Shown piece after piece: positions 25,639 through 41,300 of a stretch of DNA of 64,000 nt; the first letter of the stretch is position 1; each line of letters starts with the position of its first letter. Where the stretch lies: positions 8,380,501 through 8,444,500 of the forward strand of contig OZ059900.1 in NCBI GenBank assembly GCA_964057225.1. The letters are read 5' to 3'. The DNA comes from Auanema rhodensis (taxonomy: Eukaryota; Nematoda; Chromadorea; Rhabditida; Rhabditidae). The notes under the pieces are model-generated. The model was not told the origin of the DNA. It was given only the letters and a program-made list of their open reading frames with translations, and searched no databases. Both the position numbers and the translations under genes were made by a program.

Positions 25639-27030
25639 TTGACTATTTTTACATATATATGTCCAATTTTAACCACTTTGGTCAAAAAGGACCGAAAATA
25701 TCAAGAATTATTGGTTTTTTGGGGTTTGAAGGGCATTTTGGCAAAATCAGTCAAACTTTTGATCTTAAGCATATTTTTTTCTTCTAAAACGACTAAATGT
25801 TAGGAATACTGTCATAGAATGTTGATATAGGTGTATTTTGCACGAATATCAAAACTGATTGAAATATGGGCCTTTTTCTGCTCAAAACGCCATATATTCA
25901 ACGATTTTGGGTACAAAACATGTGAAAACTGTATGTTTTGATCAGACTCTTTGAGATATGGATTTGAAATTCAGGATTCATAAACTTTGACTATTTTCAC
26001 ATATATATGTTCAATTTTAACCACTTTGGTCAAAAAGGACCGAAAATATCAAGAATTATTGGTTTTTTGGGGTTTGAAGGGCATTTTGGCTAAATCAGTC
26101 AAACTTTTGATCTTAAGCATATTTTTTTCTTCTAAAACGACTAAATGTATGGAAGACTGTCATAGAATGTTGATATAGGTGTATTTTGCACGAATATCAA
26201 AACTGATTGAAATATGGGCCTTTTTATGCTCAAAACGACATATATTCAACGATTTTGGGTACAAAACATGTGAAAACTGTATGTTTTGATCAGACCCTTT
26301 GAGATATGGATTTGAAATTCAGGATTCATAAACTTTGACTATTTTTACATATATATGTCCAATTTTAACCACTTTGGTCAAAAAGGACCGAAAATATCAA
26401 GAATTATTGGTTTTTTGGGGTTTGAAGGGCATTTTGGCAAAATCAGTCAAACTTTTGATCTTAAGCATATTTTTTTCTTCTAAAACGACTAAATGTTAGG
26501 AATACTGTCATAGAATGTTGATATAGGTGTATTTTGCACGAATATCAAAACTGATTGAAATATGGGCCTTTTTCTGCTCAAAACGCCATATATTCAACGA
26601 TTTTGGGTACAAAACATGTGAAAACTGTATGTTTTGATCAGACTCTTTGAGATATGGATTTGAAATTCAGGATTCATAAACTTTGACTATTTTCACATAT
26701 ATATGTTCAATTTTAACCACTTTGGTCAAAAAGGACCGAAAATATCAAGAATTATTGGTTTTTTGGGGTTTGAAGGGCATTTTGGCTAAATCAGTCAAAC
26801 TTTTGATCTTAAGCATATTTTTTTCTTCTAAAACGACTAAATGTATGGAAGACTGTCATAGAATGTTGATATAGGTGTATTTTGCACGAATATCAAAACT
26901 GATTGAAATATGGGCCTTTTTATGCTCAAAACGCCATATATTCAACGATTTTGGGTACAAAACATGTGAAAACTGTATGTTTTGATCAAACCCTTTGAGA
27001 TATGGATTTGAAATTCAGGATTCATAAACT
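25639..27030 (+). repeat. 2-monomer HOR, period 696 bp, two copies
   Basis: 25639-26334 and 26335-27030 are successive copies of one dimer. The first monomer has ATATATGTCC, GGCAAAATCAG, TTAGGAATAC, CTTTTTCTGCTC and GACTCTTTGAG. The second has TTCACATATA, GGCTAAATC, GGAAGACTG and GTTGATATAGG. One visible difference is AAACGACATA near 26,237 against AAACGCCATA in the second copy. Confidence 0.88.
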
Positions 27031-27727
27031 TCGACTATTTCTACAAATATATGTCCAATTTTAACCACTTTGGTCAAAAAGGACCGAAAATATCAAGAAT
27101 TATTGGTTTTTTGGGGTTTGAAGGGCATTTTGGCAAAATCAGACAAACTTTTGATCTTAAGCATATTTTTTTCTTCTAAAACGACTAAATGTATGAAATA
27201 CTGTCAAAGAATGTTCATATAGGTGTATTTTGCACGAATATCAAAACTGATTGAAATATGGGCCTTTTTATGCTCAAAACGCCATATATTCAACAATTTT
27301 GGGTACAAAACATGTGAAAACTATATGTTTTGATCAGACCTTTTAAAGATATGGATTTGAAATTCAGGATTCATAAACTTCGACTATTTCTACATATATA
27401 TGTCCAATTTTAACCACTTTGGTCAAAAAGGACCGAAAATATCAAAAATTATTGGTTTCTTGGGGTTTGAAGGGCATTTTGGCAAAATCAGTCAAACTTT
27501 TGATCTTAAGCATATTTTTTTCTTCTAAAACGACTAAATGTTAGGAATACTGTCATAGAATGTTGATATAGGTGTATTTTGCACGAATATCAAAACTGAT
27601 TGAAATATGGGCCTTTTTATGCTCAAAACGCCATATATTCAACGATTTTGGGTACAAAACATGTGAAAACTGTATGTTTTGATCAGACCCTTTGAGATAT
27701 GGATTTGAAATTCAGGATTCATAAACT

Positions 27728-29119
27728 TTGACTATTTTCACATATATATGTTCAATTTTAACCACTTTGGTCAAAAAGGACCGAAAATATCAAGAATTAT
27801 TGGTTTTTTGAGGTTTGAAGGGCATTTTGGCTAAATCAGTCAAACTTTTGATCTTAAGCATATTTTTTTCTTCTCAAACGACTAAATGTATGAAATACTG
27901 TCATAGAATGTTCATATAGGTGTATTTTGCACGAATATCAAAACTGATTGAAATATGGGCCTTTTTATGCTCAAAACGCCATATATTCAACGATTTTGGG
28001 TACAAAACATGTGAAAACTGTATGTTTTGATCAGACCCTTTGAGATATGGATTTGAAATTCAGGATTCATAAACTTTGACTATTTTTACATATATATGTC
28101 CAATTTTAACCACTTTGGTCAAAAAGGACCGAAAATATCAAGAATTATTGGTTTTTTGGGGTTTGAAGGGCATTTTGGCAAAATCAGTCAAACTTTTGAT
28201 CTTAAGCATATTTTTTTCTTCTAAAACGACTAAATGTTAGGAATACTGTCATAGAATGTTGATATAGGTGTATTTTGCACGAATATCAAAACTGATTGAA
28301 ATATGGGCCTTTTTATGCTCAAAACGCCATATATTCAACGATTTTGGGTACAAAACATGTGAAAACTGTATGTTTTGATCAGACCCTTTGAGATATGGAT
28401 TTGAAATTCAGGATTCATAAACTTTGACTATTTTCACATATATATGTTCAATTTTAACCACTTTGGTCAAAAAGGACCGAAAATATCAAGAATTATTGGT
28501 TTTTTGAGGTTTGAAGGGCATTTTGGCTAAATCAGTCAAACTTTTGATCTTAAGCATATTTTTTTCTTCTCAAACGACTAAATGTATGAAATACTGTCAT
28601 AGAATGTTCATATAGGTGTATTTTGCACGAATATCAAAACTGATTGAAATATGGGCCTTTTTATGCTCAAAACGCCATATATTCAACGATTTTGGGTACA
28701 AAACATGTGAAAACTGTATGTTTTGATCAGACCCTTTGAGATATGGATTTGAAATTCAGGATTCATAAACTTTGACTATTTTTACATATATATGTCCAAT
28801 TTTAACCACTTTGGTCAAAAAGGACCGAAAATATCAAGAATTATTGGTTTTTTGGGGTTTGAAGGGCATTTTGGCAAAATCAGTCAAACTTTTGATCTTA
28901 AGCATATTTTTTTCTTCTAAAACGACTAAATGTTAGGAATACTGTCATAGAATATTGATATAGGTGTATTTTGCACGAATATCAAAACTGATTGAAATAT
29001 GGGCCTTTTTCTGCTCAAAACGCCATATATTCAACGATTTTGGGTACAAAACATGTGAAAACTGTATGTTTTGATCAGACTCTTTGAGATATGGATTTGA
29101 AATTCAGGATTCATAAACT
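27728..29119 (+). repeat. 2-monomer HOR, period 696 bp, two copies
   Basis: 27728-28423 and 28424-29119 each hold a TTGAGGTTTG / TTCTCAAACG monomer followed by an ATATATGTCC / TTAGGAATAC monomer. The tails of the second monomers differ: 28076 ends with CTTTTTATGCTC and GACCCTTTG, while 28772 ends with CTTTTTCTGCTC and GACTCTTTG. This suggests that 28772 was joined to a 25639-type tail. Confidence 0.86.
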
Positions 29120-32100
29120 TTGACTATTTTCACATATATATGTTCAATTTTAACCACTTTGGTCAAAAAGGACCGAAAATATCAAGAATTATTGGTTTTT
29201 TGGGGTTTGAAGGGCATTTTGGCTAAATCAGTCAAACTTTTGATCTTAAGCATATTTTTTTCTTCTAAAACGACTAAATGTATGGAAGACTGTCATAGAA
29301 TGTTCATATAGGTGTATTTTGCACGAATATCAAAACTGATTGAAATATGGGCCTTTTTATGCTCAAAACGCCATATATTCAACGATTTTGGGTACAAAAC
29401 ATGTGAAAACTGTATGTTTTGATCAGACCCTTTGAGATATGGATTTGAAATTCAGGATTCATAAACTTTGACTATTTTTACATATATATGTCCAATTTTA
29501 ACCACTTTGGTCAAAAAGGACCGAAAATATGAAGAATTATTGGTTTTTTGGGGTTTGAAGGACATTTTGGCTGAATCAGTCAAACTTTTGATCTTAAGCA
29601 TATTTTTTTCTTCTAAAACGACTAAATGTATGAAATACTGTCATAGAATGTTCATATAGGTGTATTTTGCACGAATATCAAAACTGATTGAAATATGGGC
29701 CTTTTTATGCTCAAAACGCCATATATTCAACGATTTTGGGTACAAAACATGTGAAAACTGTATGTTTTGATCAGACCCTTTGAGATATGGATTTGAAATT
29801 CAGGATTCATAAACTTTGACTATTTTCACATATATATGTTCAATTTTAACCACTTTGGTCAAAAAGGACCGAAAATATCAAGAATTATTGGTTTTTTGAG
29901 GTTTGAAGGGCATTTTGGCTAAATCAGTCAAACTTTTGATCTTAAGCATATTTTTTTCTTCTAAAACGACTAAATGTATGAAATACTGTCATAGAATGTT
30001 CATATAGGTGTATTTTGCACGAATATCAAAACTGATTGAAATATGGGCCTTTTTATGCTCAAAACGCCATATATTCAACAATTTTGGGTACAAAACATGT
30101 GAAAACTGTATGTTTTGATCAGACCCTTTGAGATATGGATTTGAAATTCAGGATTCATAAACTGTGACTATTTTCACATATATATGTTCAATTTTAACCA
30201 CTTTGGTCAAAAAGGACCGAAAATATCAAGAATTATTGGTTTTTTGGGGTTTGAAGGGCATTTTGGCTAAATCAGTCAAACTTTTGATCTTAAGCATATT
30301 TTTTTCTTCTAAAACGACTAAATGTATGAAATACTGTCATAGAATGTTCATATAGGTGTATTTTGCACGAATATCAAAACTGATTGAAATATGGGCCTTT
30401 TTATGCTCAAAACGCCATATATTCAACGATTTTGGGTACAAAACATGTGAAAACTGTATGTTTTGATCAGACCCTTTGAGATATGGATTCGAAATTCAGG
30501 ATTCATAAACTTTGACTATTTTCACATATATATGTTCAATTTTAACCACTTTGGTCAAAAAGGACCGAAAATATCAAGAATTATTGGTTTTTTGAGGTTT
30601 GAAGGGCATTTTGGCTAAATCAGTCAAACTTTTGATCTTAAGCATATTTTTTTCTTCTCAAACGACTAAATGTATGAAATACTGTCATAGAATGTTCATA
30701 TAGGTGTATTTTGCACGAATATCAAAACTGATTGAAATATGGGCCTTTTTATGCTCAAAACGCCATATATTCAACGATTTTGGGTACAAAACATGTGAAA
30801 ACTGTATGTTTTGATCAGACCCTTTGAGATATGGATTTGAAATTCAGGATTCATAAACTTTGACTATTTTTACATTTATATGTCCAATTTTAACCACTTT
30901 GGTCAAAAAGGACCGAAAATATCAAGAATTATTGGTTTTTTGGGGTTTGAAGGGCATTTTGGCAAAATCAGTCAAACTTTTGATCTTAAGCATATTTTTT
31001 TCTTCTAAAACGACTAAATGTTAGGAATACTGTCATAGAATGTTGATATAGGTGTATTTTGCACGAATATCAAAACTGATTGAAATATGGGCCTTTTTCT
31101 GCTCAAAACGCCATATATTCAACGATTTTGGGTACAAAACATGTGAAAACTGTATGTTTTGATCAGACTCTTTGAGATATGGATTTGAAATTCAGGATTC
31201 ATAAACTTTGACTATTTTCACATATATATGTTCAATTTTAACCACTTTGGTCAAAAAGGACCGAAAATATCAAGAATTATTGGTTTTTTGGGGTTTGAAG
31301 GGCATTTTGGCTAAATCAGTCAAACTTTTGATCTTAAGCATATTTTTTTCTTCTAAAACGACTAAATGTATGGAAGACTGTCATAGAATGTTGATATAGG
31401 TGTATTTTGCACGAATATCAAAACTGATTGAAATATGGGCCTTTTTATGCTCAAAACGCCATATATTCAACGATTTTGGGTACAAAACATGTGAAAACTG
31501 TATGTTTTGATCAAACCCTTTGAGATATGGATTTGAAATTCAGGATTCATAAACTTCGACTATTTCTACAAATATATGTCCAATTTTAACCACTTTGGTC
31601 AAAAAGGACCGAAAATATCAAGAATTATTGGTTTTTTGGGGTTTGAAGGGCATTTTGGCAAAATCAGACAAACTTTTGATCTTAAGCATATTTTTTTCTT
31701 CTAAAACGACTAAATGTATGAAATACTGTCAAAGAATGTTCATATAGGTGTATTTTGCACGAATATCAAAACTGATTGAAATATGGGCCTTTTTATGCTC
31801 AAAACGCCATATATTCAACAATTTTGGGTACAAAACATGTGAAAACTATATGTTTTGATCAGACCCTTTAAAGATATGGATTTGAAATTCAGGATTCATA
31901 AACTTCGACTATTTCTACATATATATGTCCAATTTTAACCACTTTGGTCAAAAAGGACCGAAAATATCAAAAATTATTGGTTTCTTGGGGTTTGAAGGGC
32001 ATTTTGGCAAAATCAGTCAAACTTTTGATCTTAAGCATATTTTTTTCTTCTAAAACGACTAAATGTTAGGAATACTGTCATAGAATGTTCATATAGGTGT

Positions 32101-35100
32101 ATTTTGCACGAATATCAAAACTGATTGAAATATGGGCCTTTTTATGCTCAAAACGCCATATATTCAACGATTTTGGGTACAAAACATGTGAAAACTGTAT
32201 GTTTTGATCAGACCCTTTGAGATATGGATTTGAAATTCAGGATTCATAAACTTTGACTATTTTTACATATATATGTCCAATTTTAACCACTTTGGTCAAA
32301 AAGGGCCGAAAATATCAAGAATTATTGGTTTTTTGGGGTTTGAAGGACATTTTGGCAAAATCAGTCAAACTTTTGATCTTAAGCATATTTTTTTCTTCTA
32401 AAACGACTAAATGTTAGGAATACTGTCATAGAATGTTGATATAGGTGTATTTTGCACGAATATCAAAACTGATTGAAATATGGGCCTTTTTATGCTCAAA
32501 ACGCCATATATTCAACGATTTTGGGTACAAAACATGTGAAAACTGTATGTTTTGATCAGACCCTTTGAGATATGGATTTGAAATTCAGGATTCATAAACT
32601 TTGACTATTTTCACATATATATGTTCAATTTTAACCACTTTGGTCAAAAAGGACCGAAAATATCAAGAATTATTGGTTTTTTGAGGTTTGAAGGGCATTT
32701 TGGCTAAATCAGTCAAACTTTTGATCTTAAGCATATTTTTTTCTTCTCAAACGACTAAATGTATGAAATACTGTCATAGAATGTTCATATAGGTGTATTT
32801 TGCACGAATATCAAAACTGATTGAAATATGGGCCTTTTTATGCTCAAAACGCCATATATTCAACGATTTTGGGTACAAAACATGTGAAAACTGTATGTTT
32901 TGATCAGACCCTTTGAGATATGGATTTGAAATTCAGGATTCATAAACTTTGACTATTTTTACATATATATGTCCAATTTTAACCACTTTGGTCAAAAAGG
33001 ACCGAAAATATCAAGAATTATTGGTTTTTTGGGGTTTGAAGGGCATTTTGGCAAAATCAGTCAAACTTTTGATCTTAAGCATATTTTTTTCTTCTAAAAC
33101 GACTAAATGTTAGGAATACTGTCATAGAATGTTGATATAGGTGTATTTTGCACGAATATCAAAACTGATTGAAATATGGGCCTTTTTCTGCTCAAAACGC
33201 CATATATTCAATGATTTTGGGTACAAAACATGTGAAAACTGTATGTTTTGATCAGACTCTTTGAGATATGGATTTGAAATTCAGGATTCATAAACTTTGA
33301 CTATTTTTACATATATATGTTCAATTTTAACCACTTTGGTCAAAAAGGACCGAAAATATCAAGAATTATTGGTTTTTTGGGGTTTGAAGGGCATTTTGGC
33401 TAAATCAGTCAAACTTTTGATCTTAAGCATATTTTTTTCTTCTAAAACGACTAAATGTATGGAAGACTGTCATAGAATGTTCATATAGGTGTATTTTGCA
33501 CGAATATCAAAACTGATTGAAATATGGGCCTTTTTATGCTCAAAACGCCATATATTCAACGATTTTGGGTACAAAACATGTGAAAACCGTATGTTTTGAT
33601 CAGACCCTTTGAGATATGGATTTGAAATTCAGGATTCATAAACTTTGACTATTTTTACATATTTATGTCCAATTTTAACCACTTTGGTCAAAAAGGACCA
33701 AAAATATCAAGAATTATTGGTTTTTTGGGTATTGAAGGGCATTTTGGCAAAATCAGTCAAACTTTTGATCTTAAGCATATTTTTTTCTTCTAAAACGACT
33801 AAATGTATAGAATACTGTCATAGAATGTTGATATAGGTGTATTTTGCACGAATATCGAAACTGATTGAAATATGGGCCTTTTTATGCTCAAAACGCCATA
33901 TATTCAACGATTTTGGGTACAAAACATGTGAAAACTGTATGTTTTGATCAGACCCTTTGAGATATGGATTTGAAATTCAGGATTCATAAACTTTGACTAT
34001 TTTCACATATATATGTTCAATTTTAACCACTTTGGTCAAAAAGGACCGAAAATATCAAGAATTATTGGTTTTTTGGGGTTTGAAGGACATTTTGGCTAAA
34101 TCAGTCAAACTTTTGATCTTAAGCATATTTTTTTCTTCTAAAACGACTAAATGTATGAAATACTGTCATAGAATGTTCATATAGGTGTATTTTGCACGAA
34201 TATCGAAACTGATTGAAATATGGGCCTTTTTATGCTCAAAACGCCATATATTCAACGATTTTGGGTACAAAACATGTGAAAACTGTATGTTTTGATCAGA
34301 CCCTTTGAGATATGGATTTGAAATTCAGGATTCATAAACTTTGACTATTTTCACATATATATGTTCAATTTTAACCACTTTGGTCAAAAAGGACCGAAAA
34401 TATCAAGAATTATTGGTTTTTTGGGGTTTGAAGGGCATTTTGGCTAAATCAGTCAAACTTTTGATCTTAAGCATATTTTTTTCTTCTAAAACGACTAAAT
34501 GTATGAAATACTGTCATAGAATGTTCATATAGGTGTATTTTGCACGAATATCAAAACTGATTGAAATATGGGCCTTTTTATGCTCAAAACGCCATATATT
34601 CAACAATTTTGGGTACAAAACATGTGAAAACTGTATGTTTTGATCAGACCCTTTGAGATATGGATTTGAAATTCAGGATTCATAAACTGTGACTATTTTC
34701 ACATATATATGTTCAATTTTAACCACTTTGGTCAAAAAGGACCGAAAATATCAAGAATTATTGGTTTTTTGGGGTTTGAAGGGCATTTTGGCAAAATCAG
34801 ACAAACTTTTGATCTTAAGCATATTTTTTTCTTCTAAAACGACTAAATGTATGAAATACTGTCAAAGAATGTTCATATAGGTGTATTTTGCACGAATATC
34901 AAAACTGATTGAAATATGGGCCTTTTTATGCTCAAAACGCCATATATTCAACAATTTTGGGTACAAAACATGTGAAAACTGTATGTTTTGATCAGACCCT
35001 TTAAAGATATGGATTTGAAATTCAGGATTCATAAACTTCGACTATTTCTACATATATATGTCCAATTTTAACCACTTTGGTCAAAAAGGACCGAAAATAT

Positions 35101-35385
35101 CAAAAATTATTGGTTTCTTGGGGTTTGAAGGGCATTTTGGCAAAATCAGTCAAACTTTTGATCTTAAGCATATTTTTTTCTTCTAAAACGACTAAATGTA
35201 TGGAAGACTGTCATAGAATGTTCATATAGGTGTATTTTGCACGAATATCAAAACTGATTGAAATATGGGCCTTTTTATGCTCAAAACGCCATATATTCAA
35301 CGATTTTGGGTACAAAACATGTGAAAACTGTATGTTTTGATCAGACCCTTTGAGATATGGATTTGAAATTCAGGATTCATAAACT

Positions 35386-38300
35386 TTGACTATTTTCACA
35401 TATATATGTTCAATTTTAACCACTTTGGTCAAAAAGGACCGAAAATATCAAGAATTATTGGTTTTTTGGGGTTTGAAGGACTTTTTGGCTAAATCAGTCA
35501 AACTTTTGATCTTAAGCATATTTTCTTCTTCTAAAACGACTAAATGTATGAAATACTGTCATAAAATGTTCATATAGGTGTATTTTGCACGAATATCAAA
35601 ACTGATTGAAATATGGGCCTTTTTATGCTCAAAACGCCATATATTCAACGATTTTGGGTACAAAACATGTGAAAACTGTATGTTTTGATCAGACCCTTTG
35701 AGATATGGATTTGAAATTCAGGATTCATAAACTTTGACTATTTTCACATATATATGTTCAATTTTAACCACTTTGGTCAAAAAGGACCGAAAATATCAAG
35801 AATTATTGGTTTTTTGGGGTTTGAAGGGCATTTTGGCTAAATCAGTCAAACTTTTGGCATATTTTTTTCTTCTAAAACGACTAAATGTTAGGAATACTGT
35901 CATAGAATGTTGATATAGGTGTATTTTGCACGAATATCAAAACTGATTGAAATATGGGCCTTTTTATGCTCAAAACGCCATATATTCAACAATTTTGGGT
36001 ACAAAACATGTGAAAACTGTATGTTTTGATCAGACCCTTTGAGATATGGATTTGAAATTCAGGATTCATAAACTTTGACTATTTTCACATATATATGTTC
36101 AATTTTAACCACTTTGGTCAAAAAGGACCGAAAATATCAAGAATTATTGGTTTTTTGGGGTTTGAAGGACATTTTGGCTAAATCAGTCAAACTTTTGATC
36201 TTAAGCATATTTTCTTTTTCTAAAACGACTAAATGTATGAAATACTGTCATAGAATGTTCATATAGGTGTATTTTGCACGAATATCAAAACTGATTGAAA
36301 TATGGGCCTTTTTATGCTCAAAACGCCATATATTCAACGATTTTGGGTACAAAACATGTGAAAACTGTATGTTTTGATCAGACCCTTTGAGATATGGATT
36401 TGAAATTCAGGATTCATAAACTTTGACTATTTTCACATATATATGTTCAATTTTAACCACTTTGGTCAAAAAGGACCGAAAATATCAAGAATTATTGGTT
36501 TTTTGGGGTTTGAAGGACATTTTGGCTAAATCAGTCAAACTTTTGATCTTAAGCATATTTTTTTCTTCTAAAACGACTAAATGTATGAAATACTGTCATA
36601 GAATGTTCATATAGGTGTATTTTGCACGAATATCGAAACTGATTGAAATATGGGCCTTTTTATGCTCAAAACGCCATATATTCAACGATTTTGGGTACAA
36701 AACATGTGAAAACTGTATGTTTTGATCAGACCCTTTGAGATATGGATTTGAAATTCAGGATTCATAAACTTTGACTATTTTCACATATATATGTTCAATT
36801 TTAACCACTTTGGTCAAAAAGGACCGAAAATATCAAGAATTATTGGTTTTTTGGGGTTTGAAGGACATTTTGGCTAAATCAGTCAAACTTTTGATCTTAA
36901 GCATATTTTTTTCTTCTAAAACGACTAAATGTATGAAATACTGTCATAGAATGTTCATATAGGTGTATTTTGCACGAATATCGAAACTGATTGAAATATG
37001 GGCCTTTTTATGCTCAAAACGCCATATATTCAACGATTTTGGGTACAAAACATGTGAAAACTGTATGTTTTGATCAGACCCTTTGAGATATGGATTTGAA
37101 ATTCAGGATTCATAAACTTTGACTATTTTCACATATATATGTTCAATTTTAACCACTTTGGTCAAAAAGGACCGAAAATATCAAGAATTATTGGTTTTTT
37201 GGGGTTTGAAGGGCATTTTGGCTAAATCAGTCAAACTTTTGGCATATTTTTTTCTTCTAAAACGACTAAATGTTAGGAATACTGTCATAGAATGTTGATA
37301 TAGGTGTATTTTGCACGGATATCAAAACTGATTGAAATATGGGCCTTTTTATGCTCAAAACGCCATATATTCAACAATTTTGGGTACAAAACATGTGAAA
37401 ACTGTATGTTTTGATCAGACCCTTTGAGATATGGATTTGAAATTCAGGATTCATAAACTTTGACTATTTTCACATATATATGTTCAATTTTAACCACTTT
37501 GGTCAAAAAGGACCGAAAATATCAAGAATTATTGGTTTTTTGGGGTTTGAAGGACATTTTGGCTAAATCAGTCAAACTTTTGATCTTAAGCATATTTTCT
37601 ATTTCTAAAACGACTAAATGTATGAAATACTGTCATAAAATGTTTATATAGGTGTATTTTGCACGAATATCAAAACTGATTGAAATATGGGCCTTTTTAT
37701 GCTCAAAACGCCATATATTCAACGATTTTGGGTACAAAACATGTGAAAACTGTATGTTTTGATCAGACCCTTTGAGATATGGATTTGAAGTTCAGGATTC
37801 ATAAACTTTGACTATTTTCACATATATATGTTCAATTTTAACCACTTTGGTCAAAAAGGACCGAAAATATCAAGAATTATTGGTTTTTTGGGGTTTGAAG
37901 GGCATTTTGGCTAAATCAGTCAAACTTTTGGCATATTTTTTTCTTCTAAAACGACTAAATGTTAGGAATACTGTCATAGAATGTTGATATAGGTGTATTT
38001 TGCACGAATATCAAAACTGATTGAAATATGGGCCTTTTTATGCTCAAAACGCCATATATTCAACAATTTTGGGTACAAAACATGTGAAAACTGTATGTTT
38101 TGATCAGACCCTTTGAGATATGGATTTGAAATTCAGGATTCATAAACTTTGACTATTTTCACATATATATGTTCAATTTTAACCACTTTGGTCAAAAAGG
38201 ACCGAAAATATCAAGAATTATTGGTTTTTTGGGGTTTGAAGGACATTTTGGCTAAATCAGTCAAACTTTTGATCTTAAGCATATTTTCTTCTTCTAAAAC

Positions 38301-41300
38301 GACTAAATGTATGAAATACTGTCATAGAATGTTCATATAGGTGTATTTTGCACGAATATCAAAACTGATTGAAATATGGGCCTTTTTATGCTCAAAACGC
38401 CATATATTCAACAATTTTGGGTACAAAACATGTGAAAACTGTATGTTTTGATCAGACCCTTTGAGATATGGATTTGAAATTCAGGATTCATAAACTTTGA
38501 CTATTTTCACATATATATGTTCAATTTTAACCACTTTGGTCAAAAAGGACCGAAAATATCAAGAATTATTGGTTTTTTGGGGTTTGAAGGACATTTTGGC
38601 AAAATCAGTCAAACTTTTGATCTTAAGCATATTTTTTTCTTCTAAAACGACTAGATGTATGGAATACTGTCATAGAATGTTGATATAGGTGTATTTTGCA
38701 CGAATATCGAAACTGATTGAAATATGGGCCTTTTGATGCTCAAAACGCCATATATTCAACGATTTTGGGTACAAAACATGTGAAAACTGTATGTTTTGAT
38801 CAAACCCTTTGAGATATGGATTTGAAATTCAGGATTCATAAACTTCGACTATTTCTACAAATATATGTCCAATTTTAACCACTTTGGTCAAAAAGGACCG
38901 AAAATATCAAGAATTATTGGTTTTTTGGGGTTTGAAGGGCATTTTGGCAAAATCAGACAAACTTTTGATCTTAAGCATATTTTTTTCTTCTAAAACGACT
39001 AAATGTATGAAATACTGTCAAAGAATGTTCATATAGGTGTACTTTGCACGAATATCAAAACTGATTGAAATATGGGCCTTTTTATGCTCAAAACGCCATA
39101 TATTCAACAATTTTGGGTACAAAACATGTGAAAACTGTATGTTTTGATCAGACCCTTTGAGATATGGATTTGAAATTCAGGATTCATAAACTTCGACTAT
39201 TTCTACATATATATGTTCAATTTTAACCACTTTGGTCAAAAAGGACCGAAAATATCAAGAATTATTGGTTTTTTGGGGATTGAAGGGCATTTTGGCAAAA
39301 TCAGTCAAACTTTTGATCTTAAGCATATTTTTTTCTTCTAAAACGACTAAATGTATGGAAGACTGTCATAGAATGTTCATATAGGTGTATTTTGCACGAA
39401 TATCAAAACTGATTGAAATATGGGCCTTTTTATGCTCAAAACGCCATATATTCAACGATTTTGGGTACAAAACATGTGAAAACTGTATGTTTTGATCAGA
39501 CCCTTTGAGATATGGATTTGAAATTCAGGATTCATAAACTTTGACTATTTTCACATATATATGTTCAATTTTAACCACTTTGGTCAAAAAGGACCGAAAA
39601 TATCAAGAATTATTGGTTTTTTGGGGTTTGAAGGACATTTTGGCTAAATCAGTCAAACTTTTGATCTTAAGCATATTTTCTTCTTCTAAAACGACTAAAT
39701 GTATGAAATACTGTCATAAAATGTTCATATAGGTGTATTTTGCACGAATATCAAAACTGATTGAAATATGGGCCTTTTTATGCTCAAAACGCCATATATT
39801 CAACGATTTTGGGTACAAAACATGTGAAAACTGTATGTTTTGATCAGACCCTTTGAGATATGGATTTGAAATTCAGGATTCATAAACTTTGACTATTTTC
39901 ACATATATATGTTCAATTTTAACCACTTTGGTCAAAAAGGACCGAAAATATCAAGAATTATTGGTTTTTTGGGGTTTGAAGGGCATTTTGGCTAAATCAG
40001 TCAAACTTTTGGCATATTTTTTTCTTCTAAAACGACTAAATGTTAGGAACACTGTCATAGAATGTTGATATAGGTGTATTTTGCACGAATATCAAAACTG
40101 ATTGAAATATGGGCCTTTTTATGCTCAAAACGCCATATATTCAACAATTTTGGGTACAAAACATGTGAAAACTGTATGTTTTGATCAGACCCTTTGAGAT
40201 ATGGATTTGAAATTCAGGATTCATAAACTTTGACTATTTTCACATATATATGTTCAATTTTAACCACTTTGGTCAAAAAGGACCGAAAATATCAAGAATT
40301 ATTGGTTTTTTGGGGTTTGAAGGACATTTTGGCTAAATCAGTCAAACTTTTGATCTTAAGCATATTTTCTTCTTCTAAAACGACTAAATGTATGAAATAC
40401 TGTCAAAGATTGTTCATATAGGTGTATTTTGCACGAATATCAAAACTGATTGAAATATGGGCCTTTTTATGCTCAAAACGCCATATATTCAACGATTTTG
40501 GGTACAAAACATGTGAAAACTGTATGTTTTGATCAGACCCTTTGAGATATGGATTTGAAATTCAGGATTCATAAACTTTGACTATTTTCACATATATATG
40601 TTCAATTTTAACCACTTTGGTCAAAAAGGACCGAAAATATCAAGAATTATTGGTTTTTTGGGGTTTGAAGGGCATTTTGGCAAAATCAGACAAACTTTTG
40701 ATCTTAAGCATATTTTTTTCTTCTAAAACGACTAAATGTATGAAATACTGTCAAAGAATGTTCATATAGGTGTACTTTGCACGAATATCAAAACTGATTG
40801 AAATATGGGCCTTTTTATGCTCAAAACGCCATATATTCAACAATTTTGGGTACAAAACATGTGAAAACTGTATGTTTTGATCAGACCCTTTGAGATATGG
40901 ATTTGAAATTCAGGATTCATAAACTTCGACTATTTCTACATATATATGTTCAATTTTAACCACTTTGGTCAAAAAGGACCGAAAATATCAAGAATTATTG
41001 GTTTTTTGGGGATTGAAGGGCATTTTGGCAAAATCAGTCAAACTTTTGATCTTAAGCATATTTTTTTCTTCTAAAACGACTAAATGTATGGAAGACTGTC
41101 ATAGAATGTTCATATAGGTGTATTTTGCACGAATATCAAAACTGATTGAAATATGGGCCTTTTTATGCTCAAAACGCCATATATTCAACGATTTTGGGTA
41201 CAAAACATGTGAAAACTGTATGTTTTGATCAGACCCTTTGAGATATGGATTTGAAATTCAGGATTCATAAACTTTGACTATTTTCACATATATATGTTCA

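Larger units (their letters stand above)
23550..35385 (+). repeat. Array domain without 341-bp monomers
   Basis: All 34 monomers here are 348 bp except 349-bp copies at 24594, 27031, 31556 and 34689. Domain-specific variants are TTGAGGTTTG with TTCTCAAACG (monomers 25291, 27728, 28424, 30512, 32601), CTTTTTCTGCTC (25639, 26335, 28772, 30860, 32949) and GGAAGACTG (25987, 26683, 29120, 31208, 33297, 35038). These recur in a loose order: a GAGG monomer, then a TTAGG monomer, then a GAAGACTG monomer. The domain contains 696-bp dimer duplications, annotated separately. Confidence 0.85.

Noticed and set aside
30480-30500. Possible pol III B-box (GGATTCGAAATTC near 30,486)
   Set aside because: This is a single-copy substitution in a GGATTTGAAATTC context. 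It lacks the B-box ending, and there is no A-box or tRNA fold.
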